NCBI GenBank assembly: GCA_027574665.1
Contig: CM050652.1
Span: forward strand, 42,498,307-42,562,306
Direction of reading: 5' to 3'
Length of the DNA: 64,000 bases
Source of the DNA: Rhynochetos jubatus
Lineage: Eukaryota > Chordata > Aves > Eurypygiformes > Rhynochetidae
The notes under the pieces were generated by a model, which made no database searches, had not been told where the DNA came from, and saw only the letters and a list, made by a program, of their open reading frames with translations. The position numbers and the translations under genes were made by a program. The stretch's first letter is position 1, and every line of letters starts with the position of its first letter. This document shows, piece after piece, positions 33,345 through 48,300 of this stretch.

Positions 33345-36300
33345 CTGGGAGCAGAACAGATTTAATAATGAAAATGCTGCTTTGGTCCAGAGCTCTGTCC
33401 TCTTTTTAATACAGAAAGGCTATCAGGGTTTTAGGAAGTTTCCACGCCTTGCATTTTTTCAAGGGACTATTAAGGGAAAGTGTTAAGTAAGATTTATGCA
33501 CTGTTGGGAATGTATCCATGTATTTTAAAAAACCCAATTCTGTTTTAGGTTGCATGGCAAAGCTGATTTCTGATCTGTGTGAAAAGGGGAAATACTCAAC
33601 AATATGCAAGCAAAAATAATGTTAAAAAGCCCAAACATCGCAGTAGAAACCCAAACAAACTGTTTGCAAGGTACAAAATCCTACTTAAATGTTGGTATGA
33701 AATGAAGAAATTGCAAGTTTGAAATGGCAATTCCTTTCTTACGCCCTGGCCCTGTTTGGATCCCACAGGGGACGACGACATGTGGTGATTAAGCAGTCGC
33801 TGTGCTGTGGGCGAAGGAGCGTGCCCACTGATCCCAGGGACAACCTGCGTCTTAAAGAGAGTTGATGGCACTGCTCACACATTCATGTGATACGGGTTCT
33901 TTGTTGGAAACAAACTAGTCTTAATCTGGTTAGCTGTAAGCAATCAAAGACTAACAACTGAAACACTGCAAGTTCTTCCTGAAGGAATATGTATTTTCCC
34001 TCCCTTTCTGGAAAGCGTTTTATAGTAAGATGATATCTGCTGTGAAATCCAAAGTATTCCCAAAGGGGCTCAAGCTCTGATTTCTGTGCTAACGTTGTTT
34101 GAAACACTAATTTTCTAAAAGGTGGAGGCAACTCAGCTGTGAAGAGAGTATTTAATTTCTACCATTAAGCGGACTGACTGGAGTGCTTTTCAGGCATGTG
34201 GATTGTTCATACCTTAAGAGAAAGGAAGAAATTTTCTAATAGCGTATTGACTGCCTGTGTGTGTTGTAGGATATATTCCAACAAACAAAAGTATCTCTGC
34301 ACAGAAAAAAAAAAGCCCACACAACAGATCTTCACATGGTTTTTAGACTATTTAAAAGTATGTAATTTTCTTCCCACATAAAATAAATCAAAGTTTACTA
34401 CATGCTGTGTTTTAAAACTCTTATGTATACCATGCTATTTAAAATAAAACTATACCCATAGGCTCCCAAAGAAAAGCAGCAGCATTCAAAATATTTGAAG
34501 TTCAATTCACTCTAACAGAATAGCTTAGCATTGTTATAGCAACTGTCAGAAGAAAATTCTTTCTATTTGCATCTCTCCTGTTTGACTGAGTAGCATTGTG
34601 CAAGAACAGTGTATAGGAATTACTTCTGCTGTGGCACACTATGAGCTAGAAATAACGATTCAGAAGTATAAAAAAGCAGACAATACACTTCTACATAAAT
34701 AATATAAACACAATTCAAGCTTATCACCTTGCTATTTATCTTCCTTCTCCTGTTAAATACCCTGCAACATATTAATACAAACAATTATTTCATGTCTGGG
34801 TTAACTGACTGGACTCGAGTTTCTACAGAAAGATTAAGATGCTTCAAAAATATTAATGCAACTTAGAGGAATAATGAATGTCATTTCCAGTGCTGAAATG
34901 ATTACCAGAAACAGAGAAAACCTTAAAGTAAATATATATTTGATTCTTGAAATAAATGACTTTATGTTTTTGGACTGTATGTTCATTAATTTCCTCCAGT
35001 AGGTCTCCTATTCTTCAAGAATAGGTTTTCTGTTTTCAAGAAAATTCATGATCTGTGATGACTAGATTTGTTAGAAATTGATTGGGCTAAATCTGAACAC
35101 ACACTGCTACCTACAAGTAATTTGGAGAAAAAAAGCTTCCTTATAAATATTTGAAAAAAAGAAAATTGTTGTGGCATAAGAAACAGTGAATGTGTCTAAT
35201 GCTCCAAAGAGAGCGAAAATAAAAAGCTATGGATTCATAGGGCGTTTTGTAAAATTGCTTTAATGAACAAGCCACAAATACAACTTAAAACCTCTTCCCT
35301 GCATCCCCTACTCCGTAACTGCTCAGTGTTAGAAGAGGTGATCATAACTAATACATACTGTAACTAGCTATCTTTTGTAACTCATTGCTTTGTGACAGGC
35401 TTTTGTAAACACAGTTCTCACCTTCAGAGAATCTGTATAAAATTTGGCATTGTTTTATATTTAATGTTTTGCTTGTGAATCATGGTCCATATGACGTGGC
35501 ATGGACAGTGTTTTCAGTAGTGTTGTGATCAGTTTTGCTGTGGAACAGTATGAACTTAGAACAGGCTGTGAACAAGAATTGTAAGCTCCCAAGCTACATG
35601 AAGTTGCTAAAACTCATTTGCTTTCAGAGAGTTGGATGGGTCCAACTGATATCAAAAAGCAATTGTGACTGCATCTGTTCTGCAGGGAATAACAAGATGG
35701 TGCACTTTAATACTTCATACAACTTAGTAAACTGCATTTAATTCATGATTGCCTGCTTTCTTTCCCATTTGCCTCCGGCCTTGTTCTTTCAGTTTACAGC
35801 CAGTATTTTCTAATTAGAAACGAAGAGTTTGACTTTGTTGCTATCTGGGTCAATGGAAAACTCCCATTGACTTGAATGGTAATGATATAGAACTAAGCCT
35901 AAAGCTCTGAACCATAACCGAAGAGGGGAATATAACAAAGGCAAAGTCAAAGATAGTGCTACTAAATACGAATCCTATTCTCCAAACGTATCTAACTCAG
36001 GTCTTAACAACGACAGTTTTCAGCTGCTATTATATGATTGCTATACTTAACGTCTTCACTGCTGCTTGCACTCATATTTCTAAGGCATTACAAATGTGTC
36101 ACCTGCCTAGAGGTAGCTGCAGAACTGAAACAGCAGAACCCCTTGGAGTAGGGAAAAGAGCTTATACCAGCAAAGGAAGTGGGTTTGCTGTTTGAATTCT
36201 TCCACTTCTGCCAAGCTCTGAGGCTGTGCTGGTGAAGGGTTCCTGCTGGTATCGGTTGTGCCTGTACAAGGGATTTTGCTGACTGGAGTATACTGGCTGG

Positions 36301-39300
36301 GGACATTGCAAGGATCTGACACATTTTACTTTGGAACTGCACACCAAATATGGGATTTAATAAATTTGTTTCAATGTGTATCTTTATGTAATAAAAAATT
36401 ATATATTATATTTATATATACACTTACGTCTATATTTCCCTTATTGCATTGGCAGACTGAATCAAAAAAAGGGATGCAAAACACTGTAGAGACAAAAGCA
36501 GTTGAAAGAACTGCAGATATGGTGTGGGGAAACACCAACCATTACTGTAGCCAGACTCACAAACTTGTCATAAATATAAAAAAAAAGAAATCCCACTCTC
36601 TTGCAGACAAAAAAGAAAATCTGATTATTGCTTCACAGGTTGAGAAACTGAGAAGAATATTTCTATTAGTTACCTGTAAGAAAATGCTTGGGTGAGAAAT
36701 TAGCCATTATAAACCTATTCTGTATCCCTTTCTATATCTGACTCACACCAGGTATCTGACAAATGCAGAATCTTTGCCAGATATGAACAGCTACCAGCAA
36801 GTGCCTTTTCTGAGCCATCTGCAGGGCTTACTGCTTTAAATTTCTTCTACTTTTAGGGAGTGTGGGACAAAAACATGTAACAAAATCCCCAGCATAATGA
36901 GAAAACAGCCGGTGAAACAGCTCAAGGAACAGTCATCCCAGTCACGCTGGGATAACAAATCTGGGTTCTGAACACACAGCTCTAATTTTATGTTGATAAT
37001 TATAAAGTTGGATAACCACCAAATTCTGAGCACAAACAAGTTACAGGTATTTCATTTTCATTTCATGTTCCACTGCTGAGCCGTCTGTTGTATTGTACAT
37101 ACTGTATATTATTTGCTTTTCTCCAGCTAAATTGAGAGAAGCACAGGGTGAACTAGTCCCAGTGAATAATGTTAAATTTAGACCTTTATCCTCCTGTCTC
37201 AAGCTGTCTGCAAACAAATTTCCACTTACAATTTTTGCCTTTTTACAAATTATATTGTATGAGCTTAATTCAGCCCAAGATTGGTGTATGAAGAGTTGCT
37301 CATAGGCATTATTTCAAGTATGCAACTGCAATTCAAGCTTCAAATTACGTTGTTTTAGACTCTGAACGCAAAAATATTTGTTGTATCTTGGAATCAACCT
37401 TCTCATGTGCCTACATGCAATTGGAAAATTTATATTTTGTTTTTTTGCAACATTAGATTAATACTTATCCTAGAGCACATTCATGATTTTTTTTTTCAAC
37501 AAAGTATCATGAAATAGAGGTGACAGGAGCCAAATTCAATCTACCTTGACATCTGAAAGTTCAGCACCTGCAGATGAAGGGGGTGAATTGCCTAGACGCT
37601 GATGACAGTAAGAGGATATTTCAAGAACCATCCATCTACCAGTGAATATAAACTCTTTTTATCTGCCTTTTTATTCACCCATGGAAAGAAGTGCTGAATA
37701 ACAACAAAATTATCTGATCTATTTCTAATCAGTGCAGTTCAGGCCATTTACTTATTAAATGTTCAGTTGATTTCTTTTTTCCTGAGACTAAATATTTTTT
37801 TCAGTTGTGTGGTGGTTTTTTTTTGTTGTTTGTTTGGTTTTTTTTTTCATTTATCTTTTCTTTCTCACTGTGTACAGGGGCAAGTAAGCTTCCAGACCTG
37901 CAAGTTCTTTTTTGAGAACATGATGGCTGATTGAAGTGGTGGTAAAAAGTCTGAAGTGTTGTGCTGATATTTGATTTCAAGAGAAAGGGAATAGGTATTG
38001 TTGAGAGAAACAGATGACAACATGAACACATGAAGAAAACTTTTTTTTTTTATTCTTTATGGGCTTGCAACAAAGGAAATTTAAGTTGGAAAGTCTTATA
38101 TTTATGACTGGATTCAGGAATTGCTCCTACATGCCTTTGGTGTATTTAAATACAAGGTTTAGATGGAGGTTTCGCATGAAAAAGGATTATGTTTTCATTA
38201 AGAGAAGTGTAGGGTTATATGAATGAGTACGCTTACCCTTTCAGTACTTCGCATTCCCTTGTAAAAGGGAATGAAAAACAAAATAAAAAGCAGAATTTGA
38301 CCCGTATCATGTCGTCAGAGACTTATTTTTCCTTACTATTATAAGAGCTCTTTTATTTTTACCACCATCCTGACAGTCACAGTGAAACTACTGCAAAACA
38401 CTCCACCCTGAAGTATTGAGTTACATGAAAAATGACTATGTAAAAACCTTACCTTTTAACTAAAAATACATGCTCCCTGTATGTGTTCATTTGTACAGCT
38501 GATTTTTCTGACCAAGATATCACAGCTGCATGAATGTCACCGAAAGAAACCTGGAATGTACCTTCCATTACAAATCTGCACCAAATGGGCTTATCAAATT
38601 TTTTTGGATTTTGTGTGTTTAAATGCTCTGAAGGTAACAAGGCCGCACAAGTGCCACTGAGGCATCTCTGTGCTTGGAAAGGGCTGTGTGCCTCAGCAGC
38701 TATGATGTGCAAGAATGACAAAGCCTGTTATGACACTTTTACTGTAAAAGAAATTTGCAGAATTATCAATTAAGAAAGGCATAGCTTCCTTGGAAATTAA
38801 GCATGTGGTGTGGATTTAAAATGAAGCTCTTCAAGCACCCTCAAGTACAAAAGAATTAGTAGTGGCACAAAGTTGTCGATGCAGCTTTGCCTCCCTGCAC
38901 CACAAAGGCACACTGAAGGTCTCTCACAGACCTAACTCTTTGTTTCTTATGGCTGCATTTTAAATTGTGGTATTAGAACAGCTGTGAAAAAAGAAAATCC
39001 AGATGAAAATGAAAGCTCTATCAAATTTCCACATACCACTCCATTAACTGAAAGCAGCTGGTCCCCCCGTTTGAGCCCTCCGTGCCTTTCCGCCACTCCT
39101 CCAGGAATAATGCGAGAAATATAAATAGGTGAATTTTGTTCCTTTCCTCCCATGACATTAAAGCCCAGGCCTTCATCAGTCTTGGGCAGCTCCACCACTC
39201 GTGGGTGTGAATGGCCTTCGCTTGCAGCAAAAGCAGCAACTGTTGCCTGGGAAGAAAACAAAGAGTGATTTTGCTATGTAGGGAGAACACTGCTATACTC

Positions 39301-42300
39301 TTGTTCATTTGCAGGAAGAATTCATTCCTGTGAAAACACTTCAGTATCTTATTCTGACTTTTTCTGATCATCTGAAAGCATTTTTAAAAAAGTAAGTTTC
39401 ATGCCAATGCTTTTGCAATAAAGGAATAAGCAGAGGAGTAGAGAGTTTAGGTGACTTGTCAGAGATAAGAAAGCAGCAGAGCCAGAAATAGGCACTGGGA
39501 AGCCTGGCTGCGTGGTGGTGAACACCTATGATCACTAGGGCATTTCTTCCTTGCCTTCTCAGGGGCAGAAAATGTATTATTCGATAAGAGAATGGGAACT
39601 CTACTGTGTTCCTAGCTGACATAAAGTGGATGAAATGAATTGTTAACTCTGTGCGCTGCTTTCAGAGGTACGGAATTATTTATTTTATTCCTTGTACAGA
39701 GAAAGAAATCCTAAATGGATATTCTTATTTTAGAAAGTTTAATTCACAATCTTTATGAAATCTTGTAAACTAAGTAACTTCTGGAATGGGAATATGAGTT
39801 TTTATAACAAAATTGGATCAAAACTTTTATTGAAAAATTGTATTTTTGTAAACTGGATTTATAAACCAATTAGAAAAATCCTAGACTGTTAATCTTGCCC
39901 TGGCAAAAAAAAGCCCAAACATGTAACACACTGTAAAGCTTGCTGCCAGAAAAATATTACATCTTACACTTTATTTTTCACAAGTATTTTCCTACTTGGA
40001 GATCTCGGTAAATAATTGCATAAACATTAAGAAAATATTTTATCCTTTTCAACGTGTGTTTGAGTCCAAAATGCTCGAATAATTCTGCATTATGCTAATG
40101 TTTTTTGAGCATCGTAATAATGCTTATGCTTAACAGAAGCTAGTGGATGATGTGACATGATGGATTGTTTTCAGTTACATGTTTTTGCACATGCAGACCT
40201 TGTCATCATGCATACATTTGATGTCAGACATGAATGCACTAGGAGAATGCAATGCAGACAGCCCAGAAATAACCAGGAAATATTGCGATATTGAAACATT
40301 GCTCTGTAACCCTGCTGTTCTATATGAATAAGAAATGAGAATGGCAAACACTAATTGGATTTCTCCCCATTTACTGTACAATATCAAAAATTTCCATGTT
40401 TACCTGAAGTGTAGACAAATGAGGATCTCATATAGACATTTCTCTATATAGTAGCATAGACCTTACAAATTTACATTGTCCATAAGTTTTCAATTAGAAG
40501 AAGGTGAAAATCAGAACAGCCTACAGAAAGGAACGTTTTACTTAGTAAGGAAAATATACTGCAATTTAGTGCGTAGTAGGTTATTTGCTGGCTGCTATCC
40601 AGCTTGCTTCTCTAAAATACTTTAGAAATATTTTGTAACACACTCCCAACCTCCGTCTTCTGATACAGCTTTAAATGAAAATCTCTTAACACAAATATAA
40701 TGGTAAGATCTGAGTTCCATTAAGGCTTCAGGGAGTTTTGACACTAACTTCACAGGAGTGGGACCATAAAGAAATTTCTTTAAAAAATATTTATTGCTTT
40801 TTCAGGGTTACCTGTTTTGCATAGTCCCTGCCATAGCACCCAGAAGAGGTAGTGTTGAGTACAAAATTATAGTGGGGGAAAAAGAAAGCTGTGGTAGACC
40901 TCCCTGTTTGGAAGCAACTATCTTTGTGCATGTTATGAAAATACAGAGCATATTTCATCCTAGCACACAGAATGGGTTCTTTTGGGGTTCTGTGAATTCC
41001 CTTATAAAACTATCATTTTAGTGGTAGCAGTAGTGTAGCTGTCATGGTCTAAGGGTATAAGAAAGGCAGGTCCACATAGACAGAGATAACATGTTTTACT
41101 AAAACAGGTAATGCATCAGAAAAAAAAAGAGCTTGCATTTGGCTTTGGAATCTCTTGATAAAGCCATTTTTGTCACTGTTCATCCTTATCACTTGCTCAG
41201 TTTCTACAGTTCCCATTAATTAAAGTCGAATTTTGTCTCTCTAGTTTATGTCTCCCAAATAGTGTCCTCTCTGGATGAGCTGTATGGGAAAATAGTCCAT
41301 TACAGTATTTCTTGTTGCAGGAAGACTTCTACAGAAAGAACCAGTAGATTTGCTTTTGCAAAGCAACTTTTCAAAAAGCATCAATTTCCATAAAATCATT
41401 CTCTTTTCTTAAGCTACAGAAGCAGCATAAAGGTTGAAATTTTCCATTATGATTGTTACCTGGGAAGTAGCACTGGTTCTAGACTCTGGGCTGCCACTGA
41501 TGTCTAAATTTTCTTACAGTGTACACACGAATACCTGAAACACACACGCGCACAGTCAATTACTAGGTCACTTTGGTAACACATATTTCAACAGTTGCAC
41601 GTATCCTACCTTTGCAGTGGCCCTGGCTCGGAATTCGGGGCAGCCATTAACAGTTATGGTTTCATGCATGTATTGATACACCTAAAATGTTCATGAAAAT
41701 AAAATGGAATTAATTATAGAAGCAAAACAAGGACTTTATATTAACCCAGACAGGACAGTCCCTTTCCCTCACAAGACTGCATTTCATTAATACTGTATTC
41801 ATGCAATCACATAGTTGAATGTCTGCTGAACTTGTGCATACTTAGGTGAATAGAAAACATCCATCTGTGCTTCTCATGACACTTTGCAAAATTAACTGTG
41901 CATGTTCCAACACCACTCCCTTCCTGTCTCTAGCACATCATTTCCAAAACCCAGGACAGTTAGGTTCTATGTTAAAAAAATTGGTGCCTCCCTGCAATTG
42001 ATTTGAACTGGTTTGAGGGTTGTCTTAGCCTCCAGCGATAGTTTCTTTGTTTTGAATTTTCCTATCAACTACAGATATAGGAGGTTGATGTTAAAAAAAG
42101 ATGTTCAGTTGCTCAGCTTACAGATGCTGAAGAATGGAAATGAACATTAAATTCTGGAGAAAGGTCACAGTACTGGTTTCCATCAACCATAGCTGGGAAC
42201 TGGGAAATGGGCTGGCAGTCTGGTAGGTCAGACATGTCCAATGGCTAAGATTATCCTTTGTGAAGAAATTATACATTTACATAAATGGCTTAAAATCAAC

Positions 42301-45300
42301 ACTGCCAATGTGTACAACTTTCTGTTATTTCTGGTATACAATTTTTGCCCTCTCTCCCTTTTAAACATCTTCAGTAAGGAGAAAGGAAAATGTTCTCTCA
42401 CACTGCCCTTGTTCTCTAGTCTTGTCACACTCTTGGATGAAAAATATAAAAAAAATGCCTTGATACTAGTCAGTTATTTTGAAATCAACCTTAAAGATTT
42501 AAAATATTTACATGTAATTTACAAACTTTTTTGAAATACACAGGTGAATGCAAACAAACAAAATATTTTATTTAATTTTATTATAAACCCACCAAACCTA
42601 AAAAAACATTCCTATATGCCATTGATTTACTCTGCGTATTTTCTTGTCCTACTTCATGAGGAATTTTGGCTTTTCACGTGCTCTATGTCTCAGGTTGCAT
42701 TCCTCAGAGTGAACTTTTGCTGGTAAGGTATGCAAGTTTTTACAACAATCTCTTTGTTAGGGTACTTGAGGAGTGCAGATTCAATCATATTTTCCAAAAT
42801 ACAGTTACCTTTTGCTGATTTGGTGATACTTTAGTACGAGTGCTACAACTTCCCTCTTCGGTAACGTAAATGTTACCTTGGTAAAGGTGGTGTCAGATTT
42901 TGTACTTAATTGACCTATAAACCATGGCTTGTCCCCTTGATAGGGAAAACTTACCCATCCCCCTGTCCTGATGACTCCCTGTGCGGTGTCATAATGATGT
43001 ATCTCTCCCCATTGAGCCTGTTGTTATAAAACCTACACACTGAGGAACACATAGCTCCATATTGCTAAAGGGAATTAAGATGTGTGGCTCATTTCTGATC
43101 TCAGTGGACAGACATAGTGGTAGTCAAATACTCTTGAGTAGTAAAATGTTTGGGATGACTGATCCCCAAAGCTTTTTTGAAGGATATCATACACAAGGGA
43201 AAAGCAAAAAAGGAGATAACAAATGTAATCTGTTTTAGACATCTAAAATATGCTGACCACTTTCAAAGTACAGCAAAAAGATTATCTGTCTTGACTGTCA
43301 ACACATAAGTAATTCTGGGACGGAATTGAGAAAATTAATTTTCTTGCTTTCTCCATTTGAAATGAAATTTTGCTTCCATTGATAAAATTGACATTGACCT
43401 CAGTAGAGACCAGGATGTAGCCCTCAGTTTAAAAAATATGAAAATAAAAGCACTTTTATAGCCTCTAAGGGATCTCTGGTTTGTTCTCTTTGTGTACTGG
43501 ATGATCATAAAAATGGATTGAGTCTACATAGCATTATCCTGCATGGATCAGTTCAATGTTTATCGTTCCATTGTAGGACATATTCTTATATAAGAACAAC
43601 TACTACATTATATACGAATAATACCGTGTAATTGCAGTCATAAGTCATTAAACACTTCTTATTACTTCAAAACCCATACTGTATTGAACCGCTGACAATG
43701 CTGTATTTTCTTGATATCTGCAGGTTCCCCTTCATCTTTAAGCATAAGAGTCCCTTGTACATGTCATTTCTCCTTGCCCAGCTTTAAATACTGTGGCTGG
43801 CTACAATGTCCAATAGCATATATTTGATTATTGAACTATTATGAATTAAATTGTTTCAAAAACAGGTCTCAATATTTCAGATATCAGAACAGTTACTAGA
43901 AGTTCCTTAAAATATTCATTACGAAGGTGAGCTGATAATGATATGTTCATGGGATTAATGGCTAGGTCTGATGTCATGTAACTCCATAATGTCTGCATCC
44001 TACCAGTATGTAGCTAGTAGGCATCACAATACCCAGTATCATTGTAACTAATTTGTCTACTGGTGAAAGAATAAATTCATTAGTGTGTGATGGAACTTAT
44101 GTTAAAAAAGAATCAACCAACTCAAAAACTTCTGAAAAATATGATCAATAATGTCATATAATTCTTGTTTTCATTTGTAAATTCTCAAAGATAACAAATT
44201 TAAAATGATGTTCTGAAAACAGTTATCAGTGATCATAATACCTATTACAAAGTTCTTAGGAAAAGAAGTCCTGCCTATCAAATCTTATTTTCTATAAGCA
44301 GCACATGCAACCAGCCTGGAACATTTGCTTAAGGCATTCTTAAATCTAATTTTACTATTCGAGTGTTACATAATGTTTAATGTAATTTGAGTTTAGGGAT
44401 AAATCACACACCTACGTGACTTTCTTAATAATAAGTCAGTTTAACAACCAATCACAGATTAACTGTACCTGTTCCATCAAGCCCCTTAAACTTTTTGTAG
44501 GGTTCAGATCTAATAATTGCTCATTCTAGAAATGCAGAAAAAGCACACTGAAGTCCATAAATAATCATTGTTTACCTGTAGCCACACTAACCCCTTTATC
44601 TATGTTGTTCTCAGCACCACCTTAGCCACAATTTGTGCACAATGAATCCATTCTGCCACCTCTTCTGTGTGCACAGAACAGATAAACTGAAAATCGCTTT
44701 GTTCACAAATTAAGTAAGGTGGCATTTAAATCCTCCCAAAGCGGAATAAAGCTTCTCGTTATATCCATTGTACATGACAAGTAACTGAAATGGTTTTATA
44801 AAACCTCACCTTTGAGTGCCCACTATTATCTGTACATCTGATTACCTTCTTAACATAAAGAGTTTTCTTAACAGAAATTCTCCTGAATCTAACAATGTCA
44901 TCCTTAAGATATCCTTGTTGTAGATTTCTTTATTTGGACAAAATATCTTTCACTACAGATGAAGACAAAGGTGCAGAATTCAGTTACAAGTATTTGAAAA
45001 GCTCCTTTAGGATATTTACTAAAGAAGTCTTTTAAAACAGTGACCTTTGTTGACCATGACAGATTAATAATTTCAAAAGATATCATTGTGTAATACAATA
45101 TGTTGAAGACAAGTAACATATCACAGACTGGCAGAAGTTGGAAGGCAATTCTGGAGGTCATCCCGTCCAAACCCCTTGCTCAAGCAGGGCCACGTACAGC
45201 CGGTTGTCCAGGACAGTATCTATATAGCTACTGTATGTTACTAATCTGAAAAAGACCTGCATATCTATTTTTGTATGTACAGTATTTCTTTTTAGAGTCT

Positions 45301-48300
45301 AAAAGACTACGTGGGTGTTTAGTAATGGTATTTGCTGACAGACTCCCTACAAAATCTGATGGTCTAGTGCCTAGGGAAAAGAGTTTCCACAATTCGTTAA
45401 TACCAGAGATTAAATTAGAGGTGAGATGTCAGTGTTTCAAGATGCAAAGGTGCAGCTGTAAGGTAAGTGGTAATGTTTCAGATAATTTTCCCCCACAGTG
45501 ATTTCTAGCAAGATTGTCAGTGACTGTATGCGGAACGTTCACTAGGTAGAAGCATGCTGCAAATAGGGGTTTGTTCACACAGCTCTCATTTGGGCTGTGG
45601 ACCTTGACATACTCGGCTTTGTTTCCTCTCTCCTGTGGTGCAAAGAATACAACATTCCCATCAATAAATACTCCTGAAAGCATAAATATAGATCTCAGAC
45701 TTTTTCAGCTTTGGCAGGTAGTCTCCTCTGACACCATAATTAAAGTTATTCCCCCACAATACAAAAAAATACAAAAAGAGGGAGGAAAATTGCAACTAGA
45801 AAATCTGAACTTGTAAGTGAATTCTTGTACGGTGGCAGTGCTTGCTGGGACAGAGACACGTACATTTTATTATTTGTCCCAGCAGGAGCTGTAGTGAGTC
45901 AGATGCAGCAGGTCTTATCGTTATGACGATGGTCCTTGTCCCAAAGCATTCATCTGGGAGGCAAAGCAGCTGGTTTAGCATTACTGAAGCACAGGAAGGG
46001 GAACTGCCTTACAGGTACTTTAGGAGCTAACTCCTTAACAAAAATTACTCCTTACGGACTCGTAACAAAGCAGCATGTACAGGGCTGGCCTATTTAAGTC
46101 AATGCAAAGCTTTAGGAAGTGGTCCAGGAATAAAAGTGCACTTAGCAGCCGGTTTTATACAGGTGGTAGGAAGCAGCATTCTGTTTCAACCTGAATGATG
46201 CAGCATCTTTTCTTCTGAATTCTTGAAGTTACAGTTTAATTAAACAGTTTTGTTCCATTAACTTCTGTAAGAGGTATTCAATGCTTCATCCCCTGATGAA
46301 ATACTATGTAATTCTAACTGCAACTGTACCTACAGTAATGATGCTCAACTGACTTTAGGACTACTTGGTCTGAATATCAGAAGAGGCATGAGGCAGAAAT
46401 CATTTTACAGCAATGAACAAGTGTTCCAAAAAACCCACAAACAAAACCCAAGACAGAGTACATTGCCATTGCGGACCAGAGAAACTTTTCTGAAATTTGT
46501 AAGTGAGGAAGTAACCTTTTTGAAAATACTGGAGGTTTCTTAGCGCATGAGATATGTAAGGAGTAGTAATTTTTCCAGTTTTTCCACAGTGTCTGCAGTA
46601 TGATAATACATAAAAGGACATAAAACTCTTCTTTCAGAAGTCACAACCTAAGTAAGTGCCGTAGGTAAGCAGGTTAAAGGGTGGAATGAAGAATCAACCT
46701 CCAAAGGTTGATAAATGACACAAAAGACATATATTGGCATCATCTGGGTTTAGTTTCTTTAGTTCGTCTGCCGTATTTTTTATCGCTTCAATGTAGAAGA
46801 GAATTGTGTATCCGTATTTGGAAGAAGTCTTTCAAGGAAGGGAAGACAGAAGCCTGACAGACAGTACAGAGGGGAGAGTTAGCATGAGAATAACTAGTGT
46901 AAGGAAGACGTAATTGGTTTCATTGCATTCATGTAGTCATGTCAATGGAACAGTATACATGTGTGCATCCTTGCAGAACTGAGGCTAAGCTATAAAAAGA
47001 AACTTACTTATTTACACCTCAGTATGATGCTTCTGCCACCAACTTAAGCTGAATCTCTGTCTTCCTAATTGCCTTCATATTTTGGAAAGGAGGAAGTAAA
47101 TATTTCTCCCTTCTAAGATGTCAAGTGGAAAGGAATATCTCAATCAGTCTTTTATCATGGTGAGGAAAGCTTACGTCTGTGTGTATGTGCTTCACTCAGC
47201 ATAGCTGCTGGCCTCTCTCCTCCCCTCTTCCCAAAATCTGCAGCTGATTCTCAGACCTTCAGTCTCCTTCTGACCCTAGAGGTGAGACCCACATATCACT
47301 TCATTTGGTGTACGTGGACTATTCCTTGGGGCAGGCCACCTGCTCCTGTGACAGGGAGAAGTTACAGTGCAAAGGTACACTGGAGAGTTGCTGACCTCCA
47401 CTGTGTTGCCCGTGAATGCCTTGCTTCTGAGGGCAAACTTCCACCTGCAGCACAAACCAGTTGTGTCATTTTTTTTCCTGATTTTTACCTCTTCATATTC
47501 TGTTTGGCACTTTTTCCTTCCCCACAACCTCTGGCCAGTATTTTCCGTTCTTAATCCAATACATTTATGTCTGTGGAGGGGAGTGCATTGGTTCGTATGC
47601 CTGGACAGACTCCCTCAGGGCTGTACTTCAGCATTCAATTCAGATCATACTTCTACCACATCAGTGGGCAAGGACATTTTAAATGCTACAAAGATCAGGA
47701 GGGACTCTGGTCACCTTTATCTCTTGTACACCATAAACCATGAAAATTCATCTGGTAATTTCTGCACCGATCATAGTTTTTGCTTGTACTATAGAGTCTT
47801 CAGAAAGATCTATGAATTTCAAGCCTCCAGTTTGTTTAGGAAATTGGTCAACTGGTTAATAGTATTTCCATTAAAAATTGATTACTTCTAAGCTACATTT
47901 GTCCAATTTGAAGTTATAACTGTTGGATGTAATTGGGTCTTTTTCATCTCTTTTGGTAATCTTTCCTTCTCCACTGGAGATATTTGTAGGTCTTTCATTT
48001 TGGATACTTATGGCCTTTATGATAGGTTTGTCAAGATATTGAACTGTATTTGCTATTCTACAAAATAACCCACAAACCAATCTATTTGTCCATTTAAGAT
48101 GACACACGAACTGATGAGGGCATGAAAGAAGGAAAACAAGTCAAACACAACCAAAAGTATATGTAAGCAGTGTGGAGCACCCTTCCTCTACCATGACTTT
48201 TTACCTCTGTAACCTTAATCAAGCTCAAAACCCATGCAGTGGAGCACTTCCATTCAGCCACAAACACATGGCAGCTCAAAGAAAACTGAAAATCTCTAGT

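Noticed and set aside
38947-39036. Continuation of the PDZ exon reading frame past the donor ([10 protein letters not shown] and on)
   Set aside because: It follows a good GTATGT donor, and the next LIN7A exon joins in phase with the conserved SVEGE. The extension is intron read-through.
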